Part shown: positions 32,465-42,349 of the stretch, piece after piece
Layout of the letters: the number at the start of each line of letters is the position of its first letter
Numbering within the stretch: position 1 is the stretch's first letter
Source of the DNA: Stentor coeruleus
Lineage: Eukaryota > Ciliophora > Heterotrichea > Heterotrichida > Stentoridae
Reading direction: 5' to 3'
DNA length: 64,000 bases
Assembly (NCBI GenBank): GCA_001970955.1
Contig: MPUH01000185.1
Coordinates: 23,582 to 87,581 of the forward strand
The notes under the pieces: model-generated
What the model was told of the DNA's origin: nothing
What the model saw: the letters and a program-made list of their open reading frames with translations, nothing else
Database searches by the model: none
Program-made: the position numbers and the translations under genes

Positions 32465-34110
32465 TAGAATAATTCGATAAGAGATTAGATTTTTAAAGAA
32501 TATGAGGAGATTAAGAAAATTAAAGTTAGGCTTTTGGATAAGGTTTTGAGTTGTGAGATGATGGGGTTTTTTTTTAGAGGATGATGTTGGGAATATATTT
32601 TGATTAAGAGGTGTGAATATTTTGACTAAATTGATTTTATAGTTTAATAAAAGTTAGGTAGTCGTGAAATTTGTAGAGATGCTATAGGCTTATACAGTGT
32701 CTTATAATGAGTTTTTATAAGAGTAAAAGTATATGTAGTTTTAGTTATTATTCTAGTATAAAATACATGTATAAATCGAATATTTTTAACATTTTTTGTA
32801 CNAGTTATTATTCTAGTATAAAATACATGTATAAATCGAATATTTTTAACATTTTTTGTACTAAGAAATATTCATCTCTACTTATTAAAGTTCAATTTGT
32901 ATTTTCGCACAGCTGAATATAATTATCTATTTTATCATAGTTCCATTATATAAAATATACTTCAACTTAAAAATATACGTCATTAATTTAAACTATAAAA
33001 TGAAATCCACTAAACATTAATCCACATTTTTCATCAAAAATTCTTTTTAGATTATAACTTTACCGAAATCTAATATTTAAACTACTAAACCAGTTCATCA
33101 TCATAAAATTTTGACTTAACATTATATTTATCTACTTATATTCTGCGTATTAAAAAGTAACATTTCCTTGGTATTTTATGTTTTCACCCTTACAATACTT
33201 TCATCGAAAACCTAAACCAAAACATAAAATTTAGTTTTCTGTCACTTTATAAATAAAGTTTATGCAGTATATTAATTCAAATGCTTATATAAATCCTATA
33301 CTAAAAGCTAATTGTTGATAAAAATATTTATATCGAAAAATTTCAAAGCATCCAAAGAAATTTTAAGTTTCACTAAGTTGTTTATATATTTAATAGTTTT
33401 AACTTGAAATCTAAAATCTAAATAATTAAATGCTTTAAGTTTGAAAAGTTTCTTTATTTAAACGATATCTTTGAAATCTTTATGAAAAGGAAAGTGTATT
33501 ATTTATAAAAATTTCTTGTAAATTTTTAAGTCTATCGATATTTTATATAGATATAAAAAGCTTTATAATATCATTTAGGATTTGTATAATAATTCGCTAA
33601 ATAATATTATCGAAAATGATGAAGCTTTCAAATTATCATCCACTAGTAAAAAGTAGTTTGTTTCTTAATACGAGGATGAATACTAACATTTTCATTCTTC
33701 TCTTATTAGAACATGCTAGTCTTTAACTTTTTATAGTGGAAATTGATAATTTGGGGAAAATTCAAAGAAAAGCCCACAACTTGTTCTAGAACAGATTCAA
33801 TTACCCTCAATCTTTTGAAGAGGTTATTTTCTACTAGAAACTCATACAGAATTCAAGAATTTAAGCCCGATACCCAAAACTCTCCTCCAATACAACGACA
33901 TCATTTTAGTGGCTGACATTTATAGCCAAAACCCTCAAATCCTCCAACTATTTTTTTTCAAAAACTTAACAACTTTGGAAAAAAACATCAAAAACCATGT
34001 CAAGTCAATTTGAAAGATTCACTGAGCTACTGATTATGTTTATACTACTTATATAATAATATTTTAAATGGCTATTAAAACTAGATAAATATAAGACCTA
34101 ATATCTAAAT
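32465..34110. other. Intergenic, 1.65 kb
   Basis: This lies between the TXNDC9-like gene and the HSF-like gene. It begins G/T-rich, becomes A/T-rich, and contains the N junction at 32802. No additional gene is supported. Confidence 0.5.
32743..32861. repeat. Assembly junction: duplicated flank around N at 32802
   Basis: A 59-bp sequence at 32743-32801 recurs exactly at 32803-32861 across a single N. It is non-coding. The 69-codon ORF across it is created by the duplication. Confidence 0.9.
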
Positions 34111-34758
34111 ATGAACCCCGATCCTCCCGATTCCAAAAATACAAGGCCAAAACGGCCTAATAAATTCCTAGTCAAGACTTTTGATATAGTAAGTGACCCC
34201 AAATACTCAGAAATAATCGCATGGACTGATTCTGGTGTGTCTTTCGAAGTAAAAAATCTCGAACTTTTCACCCAAAAACTCTTACCTAAATATTTCAAAC
34301 ACAGAAATTTCGCTAGTTTTATAAGACAACTCAACATGTATAATTTCCATAAAGCCAAAGATACTGATGCTCTCATATACTCCCACCCATTTTTTGTAAA
34401 AGCCCAAAAAACCTTGCTTTGGAGAGTTCGACGCAAACCTGCTGAGAATAATCAAGCCAATCCTTCGAACATACTTAAAAGCAAATACAATACTATATGC
34501 AGTAAACAGCAGTCTTTACATGAAAAAATCGAAACTTTGCAGAATAATTATGATGATGTAGTCAATCACAATCAAAGTTTACTAATTGAAATTTTTCATA
34601 GTAAAGAAAGAGAACAGAAGATTTTCCAGTTGTTGATGATGTTTGTAGAACAAGTTAAGGAAATACCCCAGTTTCTTAGACCTTTTTATGAAGATAGTCT
34701 TAATACTACAATTGCTAGGCCAATTCCTATGTATAATGCATTTAGTATTCTGCCTTGA
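34111..34758 (+). CDS. Heat-shock-factor-like transcription factor
   Basis: The 215-aa protein has an HSF-type winged-helix DNA-binding domain at ~15-108: NKFLVKTFDIVSDPKYSEII, then LLPKYFKHRNFASFIRQLNMYNFHK, and HPFFVKAQKTLLWRVRRKP. The recognition helix is well conserved; the usual Gly after NMY is Asn. A coiled-coil region (~125-185) is the expected trimerisation segment. The activation region is very short compared with typical HSFs (300-500 aa). It is presumably nuclear and binds nGAAn elements. An expanded HSF family is common in ciliates, so the target set is unknown. The stop is TGA, supporting use of TGA as a stop. PRODH follows 127 bp downstream. Confidence 0.9.
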   Translation: MNPDPPDSKNTRPKRPNKFLVKTFDIVSDPKYSEIIAWTDSGVSFEVKNLELFTQKLLPKYFKHRNFASFIRQLNMYNFHKAKDTDALIYSHPFFVKAQKTLLWRVRRKPAENNQANPSNILKSKYNTICSKQQSLHEKIETLQNNYDDVVNHNQSLLIEIFHSKEREQKIFQLLMMFVEQVKEIPQFLRPFYEDSLNTTIARPIPMYNAFSILP

Positions 34759-34885
34759 AAATCCTTATTTGCCCCTAGTAATTTAGTAACCCATCTTCTA
34801 TAATTATTTATCATATATTATGTCAGTATTTTGATAGAATGATCTAGATAATGATACATTTTTTTTAACCAAGCTAAAAAGTGTG

Positions 34886-36136
34886 ATGGAGTTTAAAAAA
34901 ATGTCTTATGTTATGCGGCCTTTTAAGCATATGTCTTCATTAGAGCTTACAAACTTGATTCTAGTATCGAAAATATCATCATATCCTAATCTTATAAAAA
35001 ATTCTGACCCTTTGATAAAGTTTGCTTCAATGTTTTTTGGTCGAGATGTTATTAGTTTCTATCTTGGGAATACTGCAGGAAGGGTTTTCAGTGCGGGTGA
35101 AACTAGTGAAGATCTTGATAAAGCTTTAACTCAGTTGTCAATTCTAAAGCAAGGTAGCATAATAGACTATTGTGCAGAAGGAGAGACATCAGAAGAGGGT
35201 ATGGAAGAAATCACAAAATCAATAGAATCAGCAATCCTAACAGCCAAAAAACACAAACATTCTTCCGTAGCTATAAAAATAACATCTATAATCCCAGATC
35301 AGACCTTAAAACATCTTAATTCTATTCAACTGGCTAAATCTAAGACCCCAGCAAATGTGTGGAGCAGCTCAATTTTCTTAGATTGCAAAACAAAATCATT
35401 AATAGACTTTGGACTTACAGAAAATGAAGCTTTACAAACTTTAAGATGTCTAGACAGAGCAAAAAGACTTGCAAAAGTTTGTAAAGAGAATGATAGTAAA
35501 CTTATGATTGATGCTGAACAAACATATTTTCAAGCAGCTGTTGATGGAATAACAGCATATCTTCAAGAAGAGTTTAATAAAGAAAATGGGCTGATTTTAA
35601 ATACACTTCAAAGCTATTTAGTAGATAGTCCTAAGAGATTGGAGCTTTATTTTAAATGGATCAAAGAAAAAGGATTGAAATCTGGGGTTAAACTTGTAAG
35701 AGGGGCTTATATGTTTGAAGAAGAAAGGTTAGCGAAAAATGGAGGGTATATGAGCCCGGTACATAAAGATAAATCTGATTCTGATAATTGTTATAATGCT
35801 AATTTACAGATGTGTTTGAAAAATCATACAAAAGAATCATCGCTTTGTGTTGCTACTCATAATGAAAAAAGTATTGAGACTTGTAAAGAGATTATGAATT
35901 TTTATAAACTCCATAGAATGGATTCTGGAGTTACGTTTGGGCAGTTGTATGGTATGAAAGCTATTTTATCTGCACAACTGGCTGCTGAGAATTATTTAGT
36001 ACAGAAGTATATTCCATTTGGTCCTTATAATAAGTTGATTCCGTATTTATTAAGAAGAGCACAAGAGCAGAGTGCTATGATTTCAGATATGCAAAATCAA
36101 ATTTCACAAGTGGTTGAAGAGTTAAAATTAAGATAA
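34886..36136 (+). CDS. PRODH: Proline dehydrogenase (mitochondrial)
   Basis: The 416-aa FAD-dependent proline dehydrogenase oxidises proline to pyrroline-5-carboxylate and passes electrons to ubiquinone at the inner mitochondrial membrane. Diagnostic segments are KLMIDAEQTYFQAAVDGI, GVKLVRGAYMFEEERLA (substrate/FAD-binding strand), LCVATHNEKSIE, VTFGQLYGMKA and KYIPFGPYNKLIPYLLRRAQEQ; the final RR is the conserved proline-carboxylate-binding pair. The N-terminal ~60 residues are variable and could include a targeting sequence. ATG 34886 is used; the upstream GTG is not a credible start. The length is somewhat short against animal PRODH (~500-600 aa). It is a single ORF, stop TAA. Confidence 0.93.
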   Translation: MEFKKMSYVMRPFKHMSSLELTNLILVSKISSYPNLIKNSDPLIKFASMFFGRDVISFYLGNTAGRVFSAGETSEDLDKALTQLSILKQGSIIDYCAEGETSEEGMEEITKSIESAILTAKKHKHSSVAIKITSIIPDQTLKHLNSIQLAKSKTPANVWSSSIFLDCKTKSLIDFGLTENEALQTLRCLDRAKRLAKVCKENDSKLMIDAEQTYFQAAVDGITAYLQEEFNKENGLILNTLQSYLVDSPKRLELYFKWIKEKGLKSGVKLVRGAYMFEEERLAKNGGYMSPVHKDKSDSDNCYNANLQMCLKNHTKESSLCVATHNEKSIETCKEIMNFYKLHRMDSGVTFGQLYGMKAILSAQLAAENYLVQKYIPFGPYNKLIPYLLRRAQEQSAMISDMQNQISQVVEELKLR

Positions 36137-36871
36137 GTAGCTAAGAATTTAAAGTTGTAAGTTATATATAATGATAAGAGTTTTGTTAAATTTTATATTA
36201 GAGGTATTAGATTTTGACATCATTTTATATAATATCGTCTCATATTTTCAATACATGCTTTCTTTATATTTCCCTATCAGATACATATTTTATAGATATA
36301 TTCTAAATGAAATTCCTTATTAAAATTGCATATAAGTTAAATGTAGCCAGTTTGTGATTTTGGAATATTAATAGTAACCTATTACAAAATTTGGCTGATA
36401 ATAAAATCAAGTTCTCTTTCTTATCCACTTTTATAAAAAAACTTTGTCATAACCTTATCAGCTAATATTTAAATATATTCCATTGTCGTGATGGGCTATT
36501 TACATTACAAGTGTGTATGAGAATTTCTATATAAAGTTCGCAACCTTCTAAATATTCAGCAAGTCCATCATATAGCATATAAACTATTATTTTTAAAATC
36601 AATTCTTTACCTTAATAATCATCATTCATCTAAAACCTATCATTTAAACATTTCACAAATATGAAAACCCTACAAAAAAAGCATAACAAAATTCAAAACC
36701 ATATAACTTTCCTTCAAACTATTTATAATTTCAAAAAAACTACCCTACATTCATAAACATCATCAATCATAAAAATATCCCCAACACTTCCATATCTAAA
36801 AAATCCTACTAACCCTTCTCATAATTCTCATAAAAATTTTCTAAATCATAAAAATCCAATAATCATAAAAT
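36137..36871 (+). other. Intergenic, 5' flank of coiled-coil gene
   Basis: From ~36560 the sequence is strikingly C/A-rich with repeated TAAAAATCC and CATAAAAAT-type words up to the ATG. Nothing else is recognised. Confidence 0.5.
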
Positions 36872-38592
36872 ATGTTAGACTCATACAACCTAAGTGTTGT
36901 CAAAATCGAAGGAATCTATGAATCTTCTAATAGTTACTGTTACATATATCATGAAAACAATATTTTACGTGTTTTAACCCTAGAATATTTTGAAGTACAA
37001 CCAATCTCAATATCAAAAGGCATAATCCGTGTAGTAATTGAAGATTCTAGTAACTCAAAAACCATAGCAAGTTTATCTTTATCTTCAAACATATTCAAAC
37101 GTATTGGTTTCCATTGGCTCCCTTTATTTACAGAAAATGAACAATGTTTATCTGAAGTCCCAGAAGAAGTTGGCCTTCCACGTTTACTTATCGATATACA
37201 GCCAAATATTCTTTCGCCAGTTCAAGAGTTAACTGAAGAGTCTGAAAATGCTGAAGAATTTGTTGAAGAAGCTGGACTTGAAGACTTTAACCATTTAAGA
37301 ATTAAAGCACTTAATATGAGAATCAAAATTTCAGAACTTGAAGAAAATCTTTTGACACAGAAAAGAATTTTTGATGAAGAACTCGAGTTTTTGAACCTGA
37401 AAAATACTGAAAAAACCAAAAAACTTGAAGACCAGGTAAAGAAACTTCAAGATACTATAGGGAAAAATGATGAAGAGAATGCAAGATTTATTAAAGAAAT
37501 CATTGGGCTTAAGGGTGTTTTGAATGATATTGAGAATCAGAAGGATATGTTAGGGAAAAAAGTTGATAAAGTGGTTGAGGATGCTAAAGCTAGAGAGAAT
37601 TCTATATTGGTAATGCTGCAACAAAAGGATTTAGAAATATTTGCTTTGAATATGAAGAATAAAAGGAATAAAGAGAATAAAATATGTAATTTGGGAGGAT
37701 TTAGTATTAGAGGGATAAAAATAGAAAAGAAGGTTTTTCATATATGCAAAGCTGAAGATGTTAAGATTTTTATGATGAAAAAGCCTAAGGGAGATTATGG
37801 GATATGGAAAGGGCAGGGTTTTGAAATTAAGGGGGAAAAAAATAAAGAAACAAGTAATGAGGTTGGGATTTTTGATGAAGAAAATGGAGGGAAAAATGGA
37901 GGAATACTTTTTCATATGCAAAAATGTAAGGAAAATACTGAGATTATTAAGAATGGGAATTTATGTGAGTATAATATATCGGATAATGAGGGTAAGTATG
38001 AATTTGAGAGTATGATAAAAGAAAAAGAATGTCTTTCTAGGAAACTTTTTGAAGCTGAAATGATTATATCCAGCTTTAAACTTAGGAGTTTAGAAGATAT
38101 TGATAATAAAGTCAAAAATTTCCTTACAAGTCGGAAACTGGATAACTTTGCCACAGTTTGTAATGAACTAGTTTACACAATTGCTAGTAAAAAAATTAAT
38201 GTTTTTGTCAAAAACAATGTGATTTACTGCAAAGTTGGACATGATGTGAAAAAACTTGATTGGTTTATTAGAAATAACTGTGCTCAGGAAGTTGATAATT
38301 TCAAAAAAAGGCAGAGTAGTAATGGGGGTATGAATAATCATAAGAGATTTTATACAAGTATGGAGTTTGAAAAAGTTTCAAGTTCGATTATTCATAAAAA
38401 TTTCGATGGCTGTGTTAGAGCTAAATCTAATAAACGAATGTTAAAAGGTTCCCCAATACCAACAAATAGACAAGCTTTTTCTCCAATAATAAGAAATACT
38501 ACNAATCTAATAAACGAATGTTAAAAGGTTCCCCAATACCAACAAATAGACAAGCTTTTTCTCCAATAATAAGAAATACTACAACACGATAA
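36872..38592 (+). CDS. C2-like/coiled-coil protein with conserved C-terminal module
   Basis: With the duplicated copy at the N (38503) counted once, the frame continues past the apparent end to TAA 38590-38592 (C-terminus ...IIRNTTTR). That gives about 546 aa. The N-terminal ~115 residues look like a beta-sandwich, possibly C2-like (RIGFHWLPLF, LPRLLIDIQPN). A coiled coil follows (~145-260), then a Lys/Gly/Asn-rich middle (~265-385). The C-terminal module (~425-470) has YTIASKKINVFVKNNVIYCK, which resembles the end of the protein at 54178-55443. No enzymatic motif. Function unknown; the architecture suggests a scaffold or vesicle/ciliary adaptor (inference). Confidence 0.6.
38424..38582. repeat. 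Assembly junction: duplicated flank around N at 38503
   Basis: A 79-bp sequence at 38424-38502 recurs exactly at 38504-38582 across one N, shifting frame and truncating the coiled-coil gene. With a single copy it reads to TAA 38592. Confidence 0.9.
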
Positions 38593-38781
38593 TTTATCTC
38601 AAAAATCTTAAAGCAAAATGATACTTAAATAAAACCTTTAATTCAAAAAAAACTCCATTATATTATTTAAATCATAACTAAAACTAAAATCCCTTTACTC
38701 TTTTGCTTATAAAAAAAAAACTATTCACTACTTCAATCCTCTATTTTTTTTTTATCCTAAAAATCCTACTTTAAAAAAAAA

Positions 38782-40374
38782 TTAAGGCCAATTCCCTTCA
38801 CCAACAGTTCCATAAAATTCTATATTCGATAAAGCCATAGATGTATTCCCAGAAACATTATATCCAATCATCCTAATTCTAAAAAACCTAAACCCTTGAC
38901 TACAATCTGCAACATTCCAAGTAGTTATAGCCCCTCTCTTCAATAAAAGCATCCTCTGAACTTCAACTTTTGAATCATAAACCGAATCCCCTGAGACATG
39001 TATTCTTCTATCAATAGCCATCCATTTACCATTATAATTTTTTCCTTCAAGTTGCCAATTTAAACATGTGGAAGTCATATCAAGACTTCCTCTTATAGAA
39101 TACCCAGTTACAAAAAATATTCTCCCTAAGCCAAAATCAACTCCTAAATACGTCCCATTTCTTTGAGATAAATTTTCTTCAATATTTTCTTTAACTGTAA
39201 GTCTATTAATCCCTCTTCCTACAAAATCACAAATTTCCCCACATATAACATCAGAACCAAAAGCATGTACTTGACCAATTTCATGAGGATTCTGATATCT
39301 ATGTTCTATATTTCTTGTTGCTAAATATAATAAAACCCCATTATTATCATAATCTTCCTCATAAGCAAAAGTTTTTTTTGTTATGTTGTTTTGAAAAGTT
39401 CTTATTGAAAACTTACCTTTAAAAGGTTTTCTGTATATAATATGTATGTTTTGGGTTTTAGATAAATTATGATTTACAACTTTTTGTAGACGATCTTTTA
39501 GTCTTGTTGAAGGTCTTGATATGCTACTTACAGACTGTGTGCTTGATTTATTGTCTATTTGGATTTCTTCGTATTTTGTTAATTGAGCTGATAGTCCTTG
39601 AAGAATAAGATCTTTTGCACATGATATTAAAGGATTTTTTGCAGCTTCAAGAAGTTCATGATGTGTTAAAAGGTTCCATTTTATAGTTTTTAATAGTTCG
39701 AGTTTGAGGGTTTCAGGGATTTCAGGAATTTCAGGAATTTCAGAGATTTTGCTACTTTCAGAATGTTTATTTTGAGAAGTAAAGTAAATTATGAGGAAGT
39801 TGTAGATTGAAACCTCTTGAGATACTTTGATCTCAGAGGATGATAATATATTTTTTATTATATTGTAGGGAATTGATGACATTTTTTCTATAATATTTTC
39901 AGTTTGGAGTATAAGTTCAAGGTTTTGTGATATAACTTTACTTGACTCTTGGATAATAATTGATGTTTCTAGAAGTATACTTTGGTTTAATACATCTAAA
40001 GCAGTTTGTGGAGTTAATATTTCTTGTAAAATGTATTTTTCAGTACTTTCAATTAGCCCTTTTATATTAAGTGCTTTGGATATTGATAATACAGTATATA
40101 CTGTTGAAGAGTTTAGAAAATCTATTGTGCTTTCTGAGTTTAGGAATGTGTACATGTATTTGAGAATAAAAGGAAAAACTTCTTTTAAGCTCATTGAATG
40201 AATATTTGAATATGAAAGTTGTGGTAAATTTATTGTAGTTTCTTCGTTTGACTTAAATAAATTGTTAAAATACTCACTGTATGCAGCAAGGACGAGTTTA
40301 TGTGCAATAAATTGACAATCGTCTATGCTGATTTGGCAGTCTGATAGGAAAGGGTTATTATAAAATGCGTCCAT
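38782..40374 (-). CDS. BTB-BACK-discoidin (F5/8-type C-like) protein
   Basis: The 530-aa protein has an N-terminal BTB domain (~8-115; DCQISIDDCQFIAHKLVLAA), a BACK domain (~120-265), a linker with an IPEIPEIPE repeat (~213-224), and a C-terminal beta-rich domain (~305-525). The C-terminal domain, with GINRLTVKENIEENLSQRNG and NWQLEGKNYNGKW, resembles the F5/8 C/discoidin-like region of BTBD9-type proteins. BTB-BACK proteins commonly serve as Cullin-3 adaptors, so a ubiquitin-ligase adaptor is likely but unproven. It is convergent with the preceding gene and divergent from the ArfGAP-like gene at 40837. A single ORF. Confidence 0.82.
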   Translation of the reverse strand: MDAFYNNPFLSDCQISIDDCQFIAHKLVLAAYSEYFNNLFKSNEETTINLPQLSYSNIHSMSLKEVFPFILKYMYTFLNSESTIDFLNSSTVYTVLSISKALNIKGLIESTEKYILQEILTPQTALDVLNQSILLETSIIIQESSKVISQNLELILQTENIIEKMSSIPYNIIKNILSSSEIKVSQEVSIYNFLIIYFTSQNKHSESSKISEIPEIPEIPETLKLELLKTIKWNLLTHHELLEAAKNPLISCAKDLILQGLSAQLTKYEEIQIDNKSSTQSVSSISRPSTRLKDRLQKVVNHNLSKTQNIHIIYRKPFKGKFSIRTFQNNITKKTFAYEEDYDNNGVLLYLATRNIEHRYQNPHEIGQVHAFGSDVICGEICDFVGRGINRLTVKENIEENLSQRNGTYLGVDFGLGRIFFVTGYSIRGSLDMTSTCLNWQLEGKNYNGKWMAIDRRIHVSGDSVYDSKVEVQRMLLLKRGAITTWNVADCSQGFRFFRIRMIGYNVSGNTSMALSNIEFYGTVGEGNWP

Positions 40375-40836
40375 AATATTTATTATGATTAGATTTAATT
40401 GTGTAAAGGTTTTAATTGATGATTTCTAAATACTATTTCTGTTATAAAAACATGTGCTACAAGAAAATTATAAAAAGTTACAAGATGTTAATAAATAGTA
40501 GAAAGAATATGAATCTAAAAAACCATGGTGTAAAATAACAAAACCTAACTAGGATTGAAAAGAATTTTCTTAAAGAAAATTCATTAAAATTAAAAACAGA
40601 CCTACAAACTTTATATGTATTTTTTATTCTAAATTCATGCAATCTCACTTATATATTTTTATATAAAACCCAATACCTAAATCACAATAAAAATTCACAA
40701 TTCTAAACATAACAAAAAGCCTATTCTCTCAATAAAATTCACCTCATAATCTTATATTCATCCAAATCACATATAAAAAAACCTTTCCCTATTCTAATCT
40801 ATCATACATCTAATACAATCTAATAAACCCATATAA
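40375..40836. other. Divergent intergenic region
   Basis: Between the BTB-BACK gene (-) and the ArfGAP-like gene (+). The right half is C/A-rich, with CCCTATTCTAATC near 40790, similar to the flank at 14044. No further feature. Confidence 0.5.
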
Positions 40837-41727
40837 ATGGTGTCATCAGAGAATTCAGCTCAAATATTCAACAACCTCCGAAGTGACCCAGAAAACAACA
40901 AATGTATCGAATGTAATCGAATGTCCCCAACTTTCGCTTCAGTAAACAATGGGTGTTTTATCTGTGTTAGCTGCGTTCAATCTCATTTACCTCTAGGAGC
41001 TCCTATTTCTCGTGTTAAAGTTCTCGATGATATTTGGACCCAAGAAGATTTACAACTTATGATTGCAGGGGGGAATAGTTCACTTAAAGAATTCTTTGCT
41101 CATTACAATATTTTAAACACTCCACCAAACTTTAAATACTTAACAAGAGCATCATTTTTCTATAGAGAAATGTTAAGTGTTATAGCCCAAGATAGAGAAT
41201 ATGATCATAGTTGTCCTAGTATTGAAGATGGAGTTCAATTAGCTGGATCAGTTTATCCTGATTTACCTGATATGCCTAGTGCACCATTACCAAATACTAA
41301 TGTTGAAGAATCCAAAATGACAAATATAGAAACAGGGACACAAAAAAAAAGTGCTTGGCAATGGGCAAAGGGTGCTTATAGTAAAGCTGTGGATTATGGA
41401 AATAAAACTGCTGATAAATTAAGTGATAAAATCAATAAGTTTGCTGAAAAACCTTCTATAAAAGTTGTTGAGGATAAGACTTTGCATTATGCTGGGAAAT
41501 TAGAATCTGGGCTAAATAATCTTATTAATAAAGTTAGTAGCAAACCAGCTGTGCAGAGTACGGTTAGTCAAATTAATCAAGCTGCGGACTCTTTTGCTAA
41601 TGAAGTGAGATATAATTATACGAAAATTAATTCAAATCCTTCGGTGCAGAAGCTTAAGTTGGATACGATGAATATGCTTAAAGATATTGCATCAAGCTTC
41701 AAAAACTCACCTCCACCTCCAGTTTAA
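40837..41727 (+). CDS. ArfGAP-like zinc-finger protein, arginine finger replaced by Leu
   Basis: The 296-aa protein has an ArfGAP-type domain (~8-120). It shows C-x2-C-x16-C-x2-C (CIEC...CVSC), then WTQEDLQLMIAGGN and a YLTRASFFYREML segment. In the loop that normally reads HRSLG, this protein reads SHLPLG, so the arginine finger is Leu; the conserved Trp is also Phe (SPTFAS). GTPase activation is therefore doubtful, and binding or scaffolding is more likely (inference). The C-terminal ~175 residues are amphipathic, with repeated KPSxK / NKxADKLSDKINKF motifs like lipid-packing or apolipoprotein-like helices, ending SPPPPV. It shares layout with the gene at 6960-7622. Stop TAA. Confidence 0.8.
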   Translation: MVSSENSAQIFNNLRSDPENNKCIECNRMSPTFASVNNGCFICVSCVQSHLPLGAPISRVKVLDDIWTQEDLQLMIAGGNSSLKEFFAHYNILNTPPNFKYLTRASFFYREMLSVIAQDREYDHSCPSIEDGVQLAGSVYPDLPDMPSAPLPNTNVEESKMTNIETGTQKKSAWQWAKGAYSKAVDYGNKTADKLSDKINKFAEKPSIKVVEDKTLHYAGKLESGLNNLINKVSSKPAVQSTVSQINQAADSFANEVRYNYTKINSNPSVQKLKLDTMNMLKDIASSFKNSPPPPV

Positions 41728-42349
41728 GTAGATATTATAAGAGATACTTATTTAGAGTTTTTAAGATTGTTTTTAAATATGGATTTGATTTGGGTTATTG
41801 AAGAAGATTATGATAAAGGAGATTGTTGTTATTGGGAGAATTTAAGTATATAAATAATATAGGATATGATTAGAAGTATTTTAAGATATTGTGAAAAATG
41901 ATATAAAGACAAGAAAATATTATCCAAATCGCAATTTGTTATTAATAGAAATTATTTGCATAGATTTATTTTGATTGTATTAACATACTAGTAAATCAAA
42001 TAAAAATCATGATATAAAACTTTAGACTAAAAATTAACAACTAACCCTAGCATAAACCATTCTAAAACAACTCCTGCATTTCTGCCTAAATAAATAAACT
42101 AATCAATCCTATTCTAACATATCATAAAATCCATAATATTCTCTTTCTTAATAAACCCTACAATAAATTTCTATTTTCAAAAATCCATTTAATTCCTCAT
42201 CAAGTTTTTTACAACCTAATAACTTTCCTTAATTTTTTTTCAATACTCTTCTTTATACTAAAAATTCTACTTCTTATTTGTATTCAGCCATATAAAACCA
42301 ATCTATTTTTCTAACAACATAATTATTTTAACTATATTTTAAACAAAAA
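41728..42349 (+). other. Intergenic between ArfGAP-like and CDPK genes
   Basis: G/T-rich 3' flank to ~41850, then C/A-rich 5' flank from ~42010 with ATCCTATTCTAAC near 42106. No gene is supported. Confidence 0.5.

Noticed and set aside
32707-32916. 69-codon ORF over the N at 32802
   Set aside because: Created by the duplicated contig end.
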